Source: CAYLPT01 sp964385645 (lineage in GTDB: Bacteria; Armatimonadota; Hebobacteria; Hebobacterales; Hebobacteraceae). Taken from it: DNA of 31,721 nt. Below are positions 8,406 to 14,892 of this stretch, in pieces (position 1 is the first letter of the stretch; every line of letters begins with the position of its first letter). The translations under genes and the position numbers were made by a program. Under the pieces are notes generated by a model that made no database searches, was not told the DNA's origin, and was given only the letters and a program-made list of their open reading frames with translations. The DNA lies in assembly GCA_964385645.1 (NCBI GenBank), contig CAYLPT010000198.1, positions 1 through 31,721 on the forward strand, given 5' to 3'.

Positions 8406-9251
8406 TCACTCCTCCAGGCTGACGCCGATCTCCCGCGCCACCCTCATGACGTGGGCCCGCGCCCGGTCGTACTCCTCGGCGGTCTGGAGGTGCTCCAGCA
8501 TCACCGGCGGGTCGTGCGCGAGTTTCTGGACCTCCCGCAGATGGGCGGCGATGTCCAGGGCGCCCTCGCCCACCAGCACCTCGTTGAGGTGCACCGTAAG
8601 CTGGCTCTCCAGCCGGATGTCCTTCAGGTGACAGGAGACGATGTGCGGCCCCAGCTTGCGGAAGCACTCCTCGATCACGGCCCTGTTGGCGAAGTAGCGG
8701 TCCACGCCGTTGATGATGTTCACGACATCCAGGTGAACCGCGAAGGCCGGCCGGTCAATGGCCGCCATCAGCCGAAGGTAGGAGTCGGCGCTGTCGGGCG
8801 GGCAGAAGGGCATCATCTCATAGGTCAGCTTCGCCCGCCTGGGCCGGACGGCGTCTATGATCTCCCGCGCGTTCGCCACCGCCAGGTCGAAGGTCTCCTG
8901 CGAGTAGTTGTCGGGATGCGGGCCGTCCCAGCGCTCGGGGTCACGGCTGCCGGCGATGTTGACAACACACAGCGCGCCCACCTCGTCGGCCAGGGCGAGC
9001 GTCTCCTGCATCGCCTTGATGTTCGCGCGCCGCCTGTCCTCGTCGGGGTCCATCAGGTTGTTCCAGCACCCCGCCTCCGCGATCACCACATCGTGCCGTG
9101 CGAAGGCCTCCCGGACCGCTCGCACCCGCGCCGGGTCGTCAAGCGTGAGGCCCCCGGGGCAGTAGCCGGCCCGGTAGCCCAGCTCGCGATGGGCGCGGGC
9201 GATCAGCTCGGGGTCGTGTGAGTCAACGAAGACCGGCCCTCCCAGTCTCAT
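8406..9251 (-). CDS. sugar phosphate isomerase/epimerase-like TIM-barrel protein
   Basis: 281-aa member of the xylose isomerase-like TIM barrel/AP endonuclease 2 superfamily. Metal ligands expected for this fold are visible: Glu in TYEMMPF, Asp/His in VHLDVVNI, His in VSCHLKDI and the final Glu in VMLEHL. I place the start at the ATG at 9249-9251 (MRLGGPVFVDSHD) because a GAGGAGG ribosome site sits just upstream; the in-frame extension to 9728 runs through the divergent gene and is spurious. It converges on the aldo/keto reductase and is divergent from the MDR dehydrogenase. The role is likely epimerisation/isomerisation in the same sugar pathway; substrate unknown. Confidence 0.9.
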   Translation of the reverse strand: MRLGGPVFVDSHDPELIARAHRELGYRAGYCPGGLTLDDPARVRAVREAFARHDVVIAEAGCWNNLMDPDEDRRRANIKAMQETLALADEVGALCVVNIAGSRDPERWDGPHPDNYSQETFDLAVANAREIIDAVRPRRAKLTYEMMPFCPPDSADSYLRLMAAIDRPAFAVHLDVVNIINGVDRYFANRAVIEECFRKLGPHIVSCHLKDIRLESQLTVHLNEVLVGEGALDIAAHLREVQKLAHDPPVMLEHLQTAEEYDRARAHVMRVAREIGVSLEE

Positions 9252-9309
9252 GTCGTGTTCCTCCTCGGGGCCGGCCACTTCCCCACTCTCCCGCGGCCCC
9301 CTGCTCGGG

Positions 9310-9329
9310 GCTGGGGAGGACTCCCCAGC
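9310..9329. promoter_or_regulatory. 20-bp DNA dyad, candidate operator in divergent promoter region
   Basis: GCTGGGGAG (9310-9318), GA, CTCCCCAGC (9321-9329): perfect 9-bp arms around a 2-bp centre. The gap is too small for an ideal RNA hairpin but right for a dimeric repressor site. It lies in the 139-bp spacer between the minus-strand isomerase and the plus-strand dehydrogenase, where one operator could control both genes. No clear -35/-10 pair is seen. Confidence 0.45.
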
Positions 9330-9342
9330 GTAGGAGCGAATC

Positions 9343-9359
9343 CGCGGCCGCCGGCCGCG
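9343..9359. repeat. second dyad in the divergent spacer
   Basis: CGCGGCC (9343-9349), GCC, GGCCGCG (9353-9359), perfect 7-bp arms. It is GC-only, so chance is more likely than for the 9310 dyad. It lies between that dyad and the GAGGAGG ribosome site of the dehydrogenase and could fold in the leader mRNA. Confidence 0.3.
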
Positions 9360-9390
9360 CGCGAAGCTGCCGGCGAGGAGGACAGCGCAG

Positions 9391-10425
9391 ATGCCCCGCC
9401 GACTCGCAATCACTGCTCCCGAACGAGTAGAAGTGCTCGAGTACGAGGACCCCCCGCTTGAGCCCCGCCAGGTGCTCGTGCGCACGGAGATTGCCTCCGG
9501 CAAGCACGGCACCACCCTCGCCCTCCTCGACAACGTCAACTCCGAGGGCCAGCGCTTCGACCAGGCCATGCGTCTGTTCGTGCCCGCGGAGGGGCCGGAG
9601 CGGCCCCGAGGGCCCATGAACACCGGGACGAGCGGGGTCGGCGTCGTCGCCGCGGTGGGCGCGGAGGTCAAGCGCTGGAGCGTGGGCGATCGCGTCTTCG
9701 GCCTCATGGACGTGCGCGAGACCAACATCGCCCACGAGGACGCGCTCTGGCCCTTGGGCGACCTCGACCCCCTGATCGCGCTGTGCCTGGAGCCGGCCTA
9801 CGTGGCCTTCCACTGCATCCGCGAGTCCCCGGTCCGCTACGGCGATTCAGTCGCGGTGGTGGGGCTGGGCGCCATCGGCCTGCTAGCGGTGAGCATGGCC
9901 GCCCACAGCGGCGCCGCGCACGTCATCGCCATTGACCCCATCGCCCGCCGCCGCGAGTGGGCGGCACGCAACGGCGCCGACCACACCCTGGACCCGACGA
10001 CCGGCGACGCGGCCCTGGAGGCGCACCGGCTCACCGGCGGCCCCGGCGTGGACGTCGCCATCGAGGTCGCCGGCTCCTACGCCGCGCTGCACACCGCGGT
10101 CCGCGCCACTCGCGTCACGGGCACGGTGTGCTCCGCGGGCTTCTACCAGGGCGAGGCGCGGGACCTCTGGCTCGGCCGCGAGTGGCACCACAACCGGCTC
10201 ACGCTGGTCGTGCCCCACGGCTGCGGCTGGGGCCACCCGCCCCGGGACTTTCCCCGCTGGGACGAGCGCCGGGCTTATGATGCCATCGTCACCCTCATGC
10301 GGAAGGGAGTTCTCGCCCCGGCGGGGCTCATTGACCCGGTCGTCCCCCTGGAGCAAGGCCCGCAGGTCTTCGACCTCATCGCCCACCAGCCGGACAAGGT
10401 GCTCAAGTTCGCAGTCCGGTTCTGA
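9391..10425 (+). CDS. MDR-superfamily (zinc-less alcohol dehydrogenase-like) oxidoreductase
   Basis: Medium-chain dehydrogenase/reductase of 344 aa with a central Rossmann motif (VAVVGLGAIGLLAVSMAA, about residues 153-170) and a nucleotide-ribose acidic residue in VIAIDPIARR. The positions that hold catalytic zinc ligands in ADHs are changed: EIASGKHGTTL replaces the SGICGTD type, and GTSGVGVV replaces the GHE-x-x-G type. The structural four-cysteine lobe is absent. This resembles the BchC-like/2-desacetyl-bacteriochlorophyllide branch of MDR proteins (assignment from memory). The ATG is preceded by GAGGAGG. The gene is divergent from the isomerase. The likely role is NAD(P)-linked oxidation of a sugar or polyol; substrate unknown. 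Confidence 0.9.
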   Translation: MPRRLAITAPERVEVLEYEDPPLEPRQVLVRTEIASGKHGTTLALLDNVNSEGQRFDQAMRLFVPAEGPERPRGPMNTGTSGVGVVAAVGAEVKRWSVGDRVFGLMDVRETNIAHEDALWPLGDLDPLIALCLEPAYVAFHCIRESPVRYGDSVAVVGLGAIGLLAVSMAAHSGAAHVIAIDPIARRREWAARNGADHTLDPTTGDAALEAHRLTGGPGVDVAIEVAGSYAALHTAVRATRVTGTVCSAGFYQGEARDLWLGREWHHNRLTLVVPHGCGWGHPPRDFPRWDERRAYDAIVTLMRKGVLAPAGLIDPVVPLEQGPQVFDLIAHQPDKVLKFAVRF

Positions 10426-10494
10426 CGCGCCCGCGGTAGGAGGTGGAGCAACAGCGCTGAAGGAGGCGCGCAGCTATGCGAGGGGAGGTCCCCA

Positions 10495-10803
10495 ATGAGC
10501 TATCGCGAGGAGTATCAGGGGTTTGTGCCGGTGTCCCTCTACCTGCCTGGGCACCGAGTGGACGGCCGGGCGTGGAAGTACGCCAACCGACGGCTGCTCC
10601 AGCAGATTGAGGAGGACAGCCGTCAGTTCATCCCCCTCACCGCCGCCCGCGTGTACGCGCTCACAGGCGAGGAGAGCCGCCTGGTGGGGGAGTTCGACGT
10701 GCTCGCCATCAACAAGGCCGCCATCGCCGCCATCGAGCCCAAGGACTCCGTGACCCCCTCCAGCCCGCCGGCGCTCGAGCCTGCGAGGACAGACTGCGCT
10801 TGA
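10495..10803 (+). CDS. small uncharacterised protein, possible DUF6812-like
   Basis: 102-aa soluble protein with a GGAGGT ribosome site. Pattern VPVSLYLPGHRVDG...FIPLTAARVYALTGEESRLVGEFDVLAINKAAIAAIEP (given here in parts) looks like a compact beta-rich fold and matches my recollection of DUF6812 proteins (FIPLT-x-A-x-V ... INK-x-x-I-x-x-I-x-P); not verified. The last 20 residues are Pro/Ser-rich and probably disordered. Its TGA stop (10801-10803) lies inside the -35 box of the next promoter. Function unknown; proximity to the MerR-type regulator may be incidental. Confidence 0.72.
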   Translation: MSYREEYQGFVPVSLYLPGHRVDGRAWKYANRRLLQQIEEDSRQFIPLTAARVYALTGEESRLVGEFDVLAINKAAIAAIEPKDSVTPSSPPALEPARTDCA

Positions 10804-10828
10804 CAGGTTGTGTTGGCATCACTATAAT
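10800..10828 (+). promoter_or_regulatory. perfect-consensus sigma-70 promoter upstream of MerR-type regulator
   Basis: TTGACA at 10800-10805, exactly 17 bp, TATAAT at 10823-10828: 12/12 consensus bases with optimal spacing, in a sequence otherwise very poor in A/T. The upstream gene's TGA stop is formed by bases 10801-10803 of the -35 box. Transcription should begin near 10835, leaving a leader of about 110 nt before the TTG start at 10945. Confidence 0.88.
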
Positions 10829-10944
10829 GTCCGGCGCCCTGGCGTCCGGGAGGCACACGGAAAGGCCTGCGATGTGGCGGCGTTGGGCCACGCGCGGCTG
10901 TTCTTGATCGCCCTCGGACCAGACAACCACTGTGGAGGTGGCAA

Positions 10945-11553
10945 TTGGCAGACAAGGCCTCCGAGCGGCAGGACCTCCTTGTGCCGGTGGAGCCGTGCGA
11001 GCTGCTCCAGCGCCTGAAGCTCACCACAGGCAAGGCGGCCCAGTTCACCGGGGTCTCCCGCCGCCAGCTCACCTACTGGACGGACACCGGAATCGTCACC
11101 GCGGTCGAGGGCGAAGAGGAGGAGGGTGACTCCAGCCGCCGGGCCTATGACTTCGACGCGCTCCACCGCGTGCTCCTGATCAAGCAGGCGCTCGAGCGCT
11201 CGCCTGGCCTGCGGCGCGCCGCGCGAGAGGTGGACCGCTACCTCGCGGAGCGCCAGCGCCGGGCGCAGGAGTTGCAGGCCTCCATCGAGCAGAAGCGCGA
11301 CGAGTTCCTCACCGAGCAGGCCGACCGGCTGGAGTCGCTGGCCTCCCGGGTACGAGAGCTGTTGCCCCAGATCAACGACCGCGACAAGCTCATCGAGCTC
11401 TACGACGGGCTGGCATGGCTGGAGCAGATGGCCGGTCGGGTCCAAGCGGGGGAGGTGCTGCTCGAGGAGAACGCCGACGCATGCCTCAAGCTCGCCTCCC
11501 TGATCGAGCAGGCCGAGGCCCGCCTCGAGGCGCTTGCAGAGGCTTCCCAGTAG
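10945..11553 (+). CDS. MerR-family-like transcriptional regulator
   Basis: 202-aa protein with an N-terminal winged-helix MerR motif (about residues 27-80: LTTGKAAQFTGVSRRQLTYW...RAYDFDALHRVLLIKQAL in parts), followed by a long Glu/Arg-rich coiled coil (about 85-200). The coiled coil suggests dimerisation, but there is no recognisable effector domain and no cysteine cluster for metal sensing. The acidic GEEEEGDSS loop in the wing is unusual. The TTG start is supported by GGAGGTGG 5 nt upstream and the conserved HTH offset. It is driven by the consensus promoter at 10800. The DUF72 and ychF genes follow closely, so the three may be one transcript. Target unknown. Confidence 0.82.
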   Translation: MADKASERQDLLVPVEPCELLQRLKLTTGKAAQFTGVSRRQLTYWTDTGIVTAVEGEEEEGDSSRRAYDFDALHRVLLIKQALERSPGLRRAAREVDRYLAERQRRAQELQASIEQKRDEFLTEQADRLESLASRVRELLPQINDRDKLIELYDGLAWLEQMAGRVQAGEVLLEENADACLKLASLIEQAEARLEALAEASQ

Positions 11554-11570
11554 CGGACGGGCGCAGGCCC

Positions 11571-12296
11571 GTGATCCACATCGGCACCTCCGGCTGGAAC
11601 TACCAGCACTGGCGGGACGTCTTCTACCCCCGCGGCCTTCCCTCGCGCGTATGGCTGGAGCACTATGCCTCCGAGTTCGAGACGGTCGAGGTGAACGCCA
11701 CCTTCTATCGGCTGCTGCCAGCCTCTACGTTCGAGGGCTGGCGCGCCCGGACGCCCGAGGGTTTCCTCTTCGCCATCAAGGCACCCCGCACCATCACCCA
11801 CCGCAAGCGCCTCGCCGACTGCGAGGAGGAGCTGGCCGCGTTCCTCGCCCGCGCCCGGCTGCTGGGCGACCGCCTGGGCCCGCTCCTGTTCCAGCTCCCG
11901 CCCAACTGGGGCTGTGACCCAGAGCGGCTGTCCGCCTTCCTCCGTCACCTCTCCGGCGGGCCCCGTTGCGCCTTCGAGTTCCGGTCAGAGAGCTGGCACT
12001 GCGAGGCCGTCTACTGCCTGCTCAGGGAGGCAGACGCAGCGCTCGTGCGTGTCTCCGCGCCGCGCTTCCCCGACGCGGATGTCAGGACGGCCGACTTCCA
12101 GTATGTGCGCATGCACGGCAAGCCCCGGCTGTATGTGTCCAAATATTCTGACGCGGAGCTGGCTCGCTGGGCCGGCGAGATCACAGCCTGGGCCGGCGCA
12201 GGCCAGGAGGTGTTTGTCTACTTCAACAACGACGCTCACGGACACGCGGTCGAGGACGCGAGGCAACTGCGCCGGTTGCTGGAGTCGCGATGCTGA
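11571..12296 (+). CDS. DUF72 (YecE-like) family protein
   Basis: 241-aa member of the DUF72 TIM-barrel family. The signature N-terminus (HIGTSGWNYQHWRDVFYP) begins directly after the GTG at 11571, which I choose as start although its ribosome site is weak; longer in-frame starts run into the preceding gene. Other family blocks: FETVEVNATFYRLLP, FAIKAPRTITHRKRL, LLFQLPPNW and VYFNNDAHGHAVEDA near the end. Length is typical. Biochemical function of the family is not established. Its TGA overlaps the ychF ATG (ATGCTGA, 12290-12296), implying translational coupling. Confidence 0.9.
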   Translation: MIHIGTSGWNYQHWRDVFYPRGLPSRVWLEHYASEFETVEVNATFYRLLPASTFEGWRARTPEGFLFAIKAPRTITHRKRLADCEEELAAFLARARLLGDRLGPLLFQLPPNWGCDPERLSAFLRHLSGGPRCAFEFRSESWHCEAVYCLLREADAALVRVSAPRFPDADVRTADFQYVRMHGKPRLYVSKYSDAELARWAGEITAWAGAGQEVFVYFNNDAHGHAVEDARQLRRLLESRC

Positions 12297-13372
12297 GGGT
12301 GGGGATCGTCGGGCTGCCCAATGTCGGCAAGTCCACCGTGTTCAACGCTCTCTGCCGGGGAGGGGCGAAGGTGGCTGAGTACGCCTTCTGCACCATCGAG
12401 CCCAACCACGCGGTCGTCCCCGTCCCCGACCCCCGGCTGGCCCAGGTGGCAGCGCTCTTCGGGCAGGAGCGGGCGGTGCCGGCGACCATCGAGTTCGTGG
12501 ACATCGCGGGGCTGGTGAAGGGAGCGAGCCGCGGGGAGGGGCTTGGGAACCAGTTCCTGGCGGCCATCCGCGAGGGCGACGCCATCCTCCACGTGCTGCG
12601 CTGCTTCCCAGACCCGAGGGTGGCGCACGTGGAGGGGGAGCTCGACCCGGTCCGTGACGCCGAGACTGTGGAGACGGAGCTCATCCTCGCCGATCTGGAG
12701 GGTTTGGAGCGGCGGATGGGCCGCCTGGCCAGCGGGCTGAAGGCGCGCGCCGCCGAAGCGGAGGCGGAGGCGGCCGCCATCCGCCGCGTGCGAGAACACC
12801 TGCAGGGCGGCCGACCGGCGCGAACCTTGCTCGAGGGGGCCGAGCTCACCGCTCTCATACAGTCGCCACTGCTCACCGCGAAGCCGGAGGTCTACCTGGC
12901 CAACATCGGGGAGGGGCAGGACCCGGCCGAGGTCGAGGGCCTCGTGCGCCGGCTGGAGGGGAAGCTGGATGGGCCGGTGGTGGCGGTGGCGGGGAAGTTG
13001 GAGGCCGACCTGGCGGAGCTGGAGGAGGAGGAGCGAGCGGCCTTCATGGCGGAGATGGACCTCTCGTCCACGGGGCTGGAGCGGGTCATCCGCGCCTGCT
13101 ACGATCGGCTGGGGCTGATTACGTTCTTCACAGGCGTAGGAGCCGAGGCGCGCGCCTGGGCGGTTCCCCGCGGCACCACCGCGGCGGCCGCCGCGGGCCG
13201 CATCCACACCGACATGGGGCGGGGGTTCGTACGCGCGGAGGTGATCGGCTTCGAGGAGCTCGCCGCGGCCGGCTCGTGGCAGGCGGCCCACCGGGCCGGG
13301 CGAGTGCGCACCGAGGGCCGAGACTACGAGCTGAGGGAGGGGGAGGTCATCCTCATCCGGTTCCAGCCGTGA
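12290..13372 (+). CDS. ychF: redox-regulated ATPase/GTPase YchF (OLA1 family)
   Basis: Universally conserved Obg-related P-loop NTPase that binds ribosomes and prefers ATP. G1 GLPNVGKST (residues 8-16), G3 DIAGLVKGAS with the G-x-G-L-G-N-Q-F-L block that is the YchF hallmark, and N-x-x-E (NIGE, about residue 204) in place of the canonical NKxD, consistent with relaxed guanine specificity. A coiled-coil arm lies around residues 125-160 and a C-terminal TGS domain (about 277-358, FFTGVGAEARAW...GEVILIRF in parts). The length of 360 aa is normal. Coupled to the DUF72 gene by a 7-nt overlap. Confidence 0.97.
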   Translation: MLRVGIVGLPNVGKSTVFNALCRGGAKVAEYAFCTIEPNHAVVPVPDPRLAQVAALFGQERAVPATIEFVDIAGLVKGASRGEGLGNQFLAAIREGDAILHVLRCFPDPRVAHVEGELDPVRDAETVETELILADLEGLERRMGRLASGLKARAAEAEAEAAAIRRVREHLQGGRPARTLLEGAELTALIQSPLLTAKPEVYLANIGEGQDPAEVEGLVRRLEGKLDGPVVAVAGKLEADLAELEEEERAAFMAEMDLSSTGLERVIRACYDRLGLITFFTGVGAEARAWAVPRGTTAAAAAGRIHTDMGRGFVRAEVIGFEELAAAGSWQAAHRAGRVRTEGRDYELREGEVILIRFQP

Positions 13373-13403
13373 ACAGGGCAAGCGGCGGGGTAGGCGGAGG
13401 AGG

Positions 13404-13433
13404 TTGACAGGCGAAAACAGGGTACTATACAAT
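13404..13433 (+). promoter_or_regulatory. predicted sigma-70 promoter for galT leader
   Basis: TTGACA at 13404-13409 (6/6) with a -10 at either 13428-13433 (TACAAT, 18-bp spacer) or 13426-13431 (TATACA, 16-bp spacer), in a local A-rich island (GAAAACAGGGTACTATACAA). It lies 31 bp after ychF and points to galT, 370 bp downstream. Transcription should begin around 13440, exactly where the first strand of the outermost predicted helix begins. Confidence 0.75.
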
Positions 13434-13439
13434 GGAGCC

Positions 13440-13800
13440 GTCCCTGTTGGCGGGTGCGGCCTGGGCGCAGAAGTCCCAGCGCGGGGGCACAGAAGTGTGC
13501 GGCAGCCGGAGCGGCGCCCCGGGTGAGGGAGGCGGCTTCGGACCTGCGGAATGGCAAGTTAGCTTGACTCATGCATTAGCATCGGAGCTGGATGTCGCCT
13601 CTGTTGCTGGCCGCGTAGGGACTCGGTCTCGAGGGGTCGGCGCACCGGCGCGGAGTAGGCGGAGGCAGGGGAGGGCCGTCGTCGGCGGGTCCCTGGGGGG
13701 CTGGGGGACGATGATCTGTTGTGAGGGACAGCCAGGGGTTGGCGCCGCGGCTGCGGCGTCCAATGTGGCCCCTGGGGCGAGTCCCGGCAAGGTCAGGTGA
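13440..13800 (+). ncRNA. structured leader RNA candidate upstream of galT
   Basis: No gene is supported in 13373-13800. From the predicted transcription start the sequence folds by eye into several perfect helices. Outer GTCCCT (13440-13445)/AGGGAC (13617-13622). Nested GCGGCC (13456-13461)/GGCCGC (13609-13614). Hairpin CTGGG/CCCAG (13461-13479). Hairpin GCACA-GAAG-TGTGC (13487-13500). GTCCC/GGGAC (13689-13709). A long irregular stem at 13725-13785: GGGAC/GTCCC, CCAGGGG/CCCCTGG, TTGG/CCAA and CGCCGC/GCGGCG around a GGCT loop. The last ends 15 nt before the galT ATG. CAGAAGT occurs in both 5' hairpins. It could be a cis-regulatory element for galT or an independent ncRNA. I recognise no known riboswitch core. 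Confidence 0.5.
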
Positions 13801-14865
13801 ATGCCGGAGTTGCGGCGCGACCCGATCACAGGCGAGTGGGTGATTATGGCCGGGGAGCGGGCCAAGCGCCCAGACGACTTCCGCTCCCATGCCGTGGAGC
13901 GCGGGGGGGAGGCGCCGGGCGACTGCCCCTTCTGCCCGGGGAACGAGCGCATGACGCCGCCGGAGATACTCGCCTTCCGGCACCCCGGCAGTCAGCGCAA
14001 TGGGCCTGGCTGGTGGGTGAGAGTGGTGCCGAACAAGTACCCCGCGCTGGCGGTCGAGGGCGAGCTGAACAAGACCGGTTTCGGGATGTACGACTGGATG
14101 AACGGGGTCGGCGCGCACGAGGTGATCATCGAGACGCCCGAGCACGACAAGCACCCCGCGTTCCTCGACCCTCGCCAGATCGAGGACGTGCTGTGGGCGT
14201 ATCGGGCCCGCTACCTGGACCTGAAGAAGGACCCGCGGCTGAAGGCGATCACCATCTTTCGCAACCACGGCCGCGTCGCGGGCGCCTCCCTTAGCCACCC
14301 CCACTCTCAGCTCATCGCCACGCCGATGGTGCCTGGAGACGTGGTGCGGCAGCTCGAGGGCGCGCGCCGCTACATGCAGTACCGGGACCGCTGCGTGTAC
14401 TGCGATATCCTGCGCCAGGAGCTGGACGAGCGGGCGCGGCTGGTGACGGAGAACGAGCACTTCGTCGCCCTCGAACCCTACGCCTCGCGGTACCCGTTCG
14501 AGACCTGGGTGATCCCGAAGCGACACCTGGCGTCCTTCGCGGCCATCCCGGCGGAGGAGCAGGCGAGCTTCGCGCAGATCCTGGGCGAGACGTTGGGGCG
14601 GATATGCCTGTGCCTGGACGATCCGCCCTACAACTACAACATCTACACCGCGCCCTGTGACGAGGACGAGACCGAGGAGTTCCACTGGCACCTGGACATC
14701 ACGCCCCGGCTCACCATCGCGGCGGGCTTCGAGATGGGCACGGGCATCCACATCAACGTGACGCCGCCAGAGGTCGCGGCCGAGGCGCTGCGGAACGTAG
14801 ACGTGACGGCGGCGGCGCGGCTCCCGGAGGAAGTGCGAGCGCGCGCGGAGCGTCGCGGGCAGTAG
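13801..14865 (+). CDS. galT: galactose-1-phosphate uridylyltransferase (HIT superfamily)
   Basis: Transfers a nucleotidyl group between hexose-1-phosphates (Leloir pathway) through a nucleotidylated histidine. Active-site HPHSQ at residues 166-170 (H-P-H-x-Q; H168 the nucleophile). Zinc-type cysteine pair in CPFC (about 43-46). GalT N-terminal signature RRDPITGEWVIMAGERAKRP and KYPAL. C-terminal half with YPFETWVIPKRH and EFHWHLDITPR. Length (354 aa) is normal. The ATG has a ribosome site AAGGTCAGGTGA. Some close homologues are ADP-glucose phosphorylases or other hexose-1-P nucleotidylyltransferases, so the nucleotide is not certain. It is preceded by a long structured leader and followed after 27 bp by a histidine kinase. 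Confidence 0.92.
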   Translation: MPELRRDPITGEWVIMAGERAKRPDDFRSHAVERGGEAPGDCPFCPGNERMTPPEILAFRHPGSQRNGPGWWVRVVPNKYPALAVEGELNKTGFGMYDWMNGVGAHEVIIETPEHDKHPAFLDPRQIEDVLWAYRARYLDLKKDPRLKAITIFRNHGRVAGASLSHPHSQLIATPMVPGDVVRQLEGARRYMQYRDRCVYCDILRQELDERARLVTENEHFVALEPYASRYPFETWVIPKRHLASFAAIPAEEQASFAQILGETLGRICLCLDDPPYNYNIYTAPCDEDETEEFHWHLDITPRLTIAAGFEMGTGIHINVTPPEVAAEALRNVDVTAAARLPEEVRARAERRGQ

Positions 14866-14892
14866 GGCAGACGCGAATCTGAGGTCGGCGGG

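Noticed and set aside
9252..9728. N-terminal extension of the isomerase to 9728
   Set aside because: It crosses the divergent MDR gene and lacks family sequence; the ATG at 9251 has a GAGGAGG site.
13432..13800. 122-aa ORF running up to the galT ATG
   Set aside because: Its ATG overlaps the -10 box, it has no ribosome site, the protein is Gly/Ala/Arg low-complexity, and the stretch folds into strong RNA helices.
13440..13800. Leader as RNase P RNA, tmRNA, 6S RNA or TPP/cobalamin riboswitch
   Set aside because: The GTCCCT/AGGGAC closing helix and GCGTAGGGA end recall TPP or 6S elements, but the CTGAGA core, the RNase P P4 motifs, the tmRNA tRNA-like end and the cobalamin box are absent.
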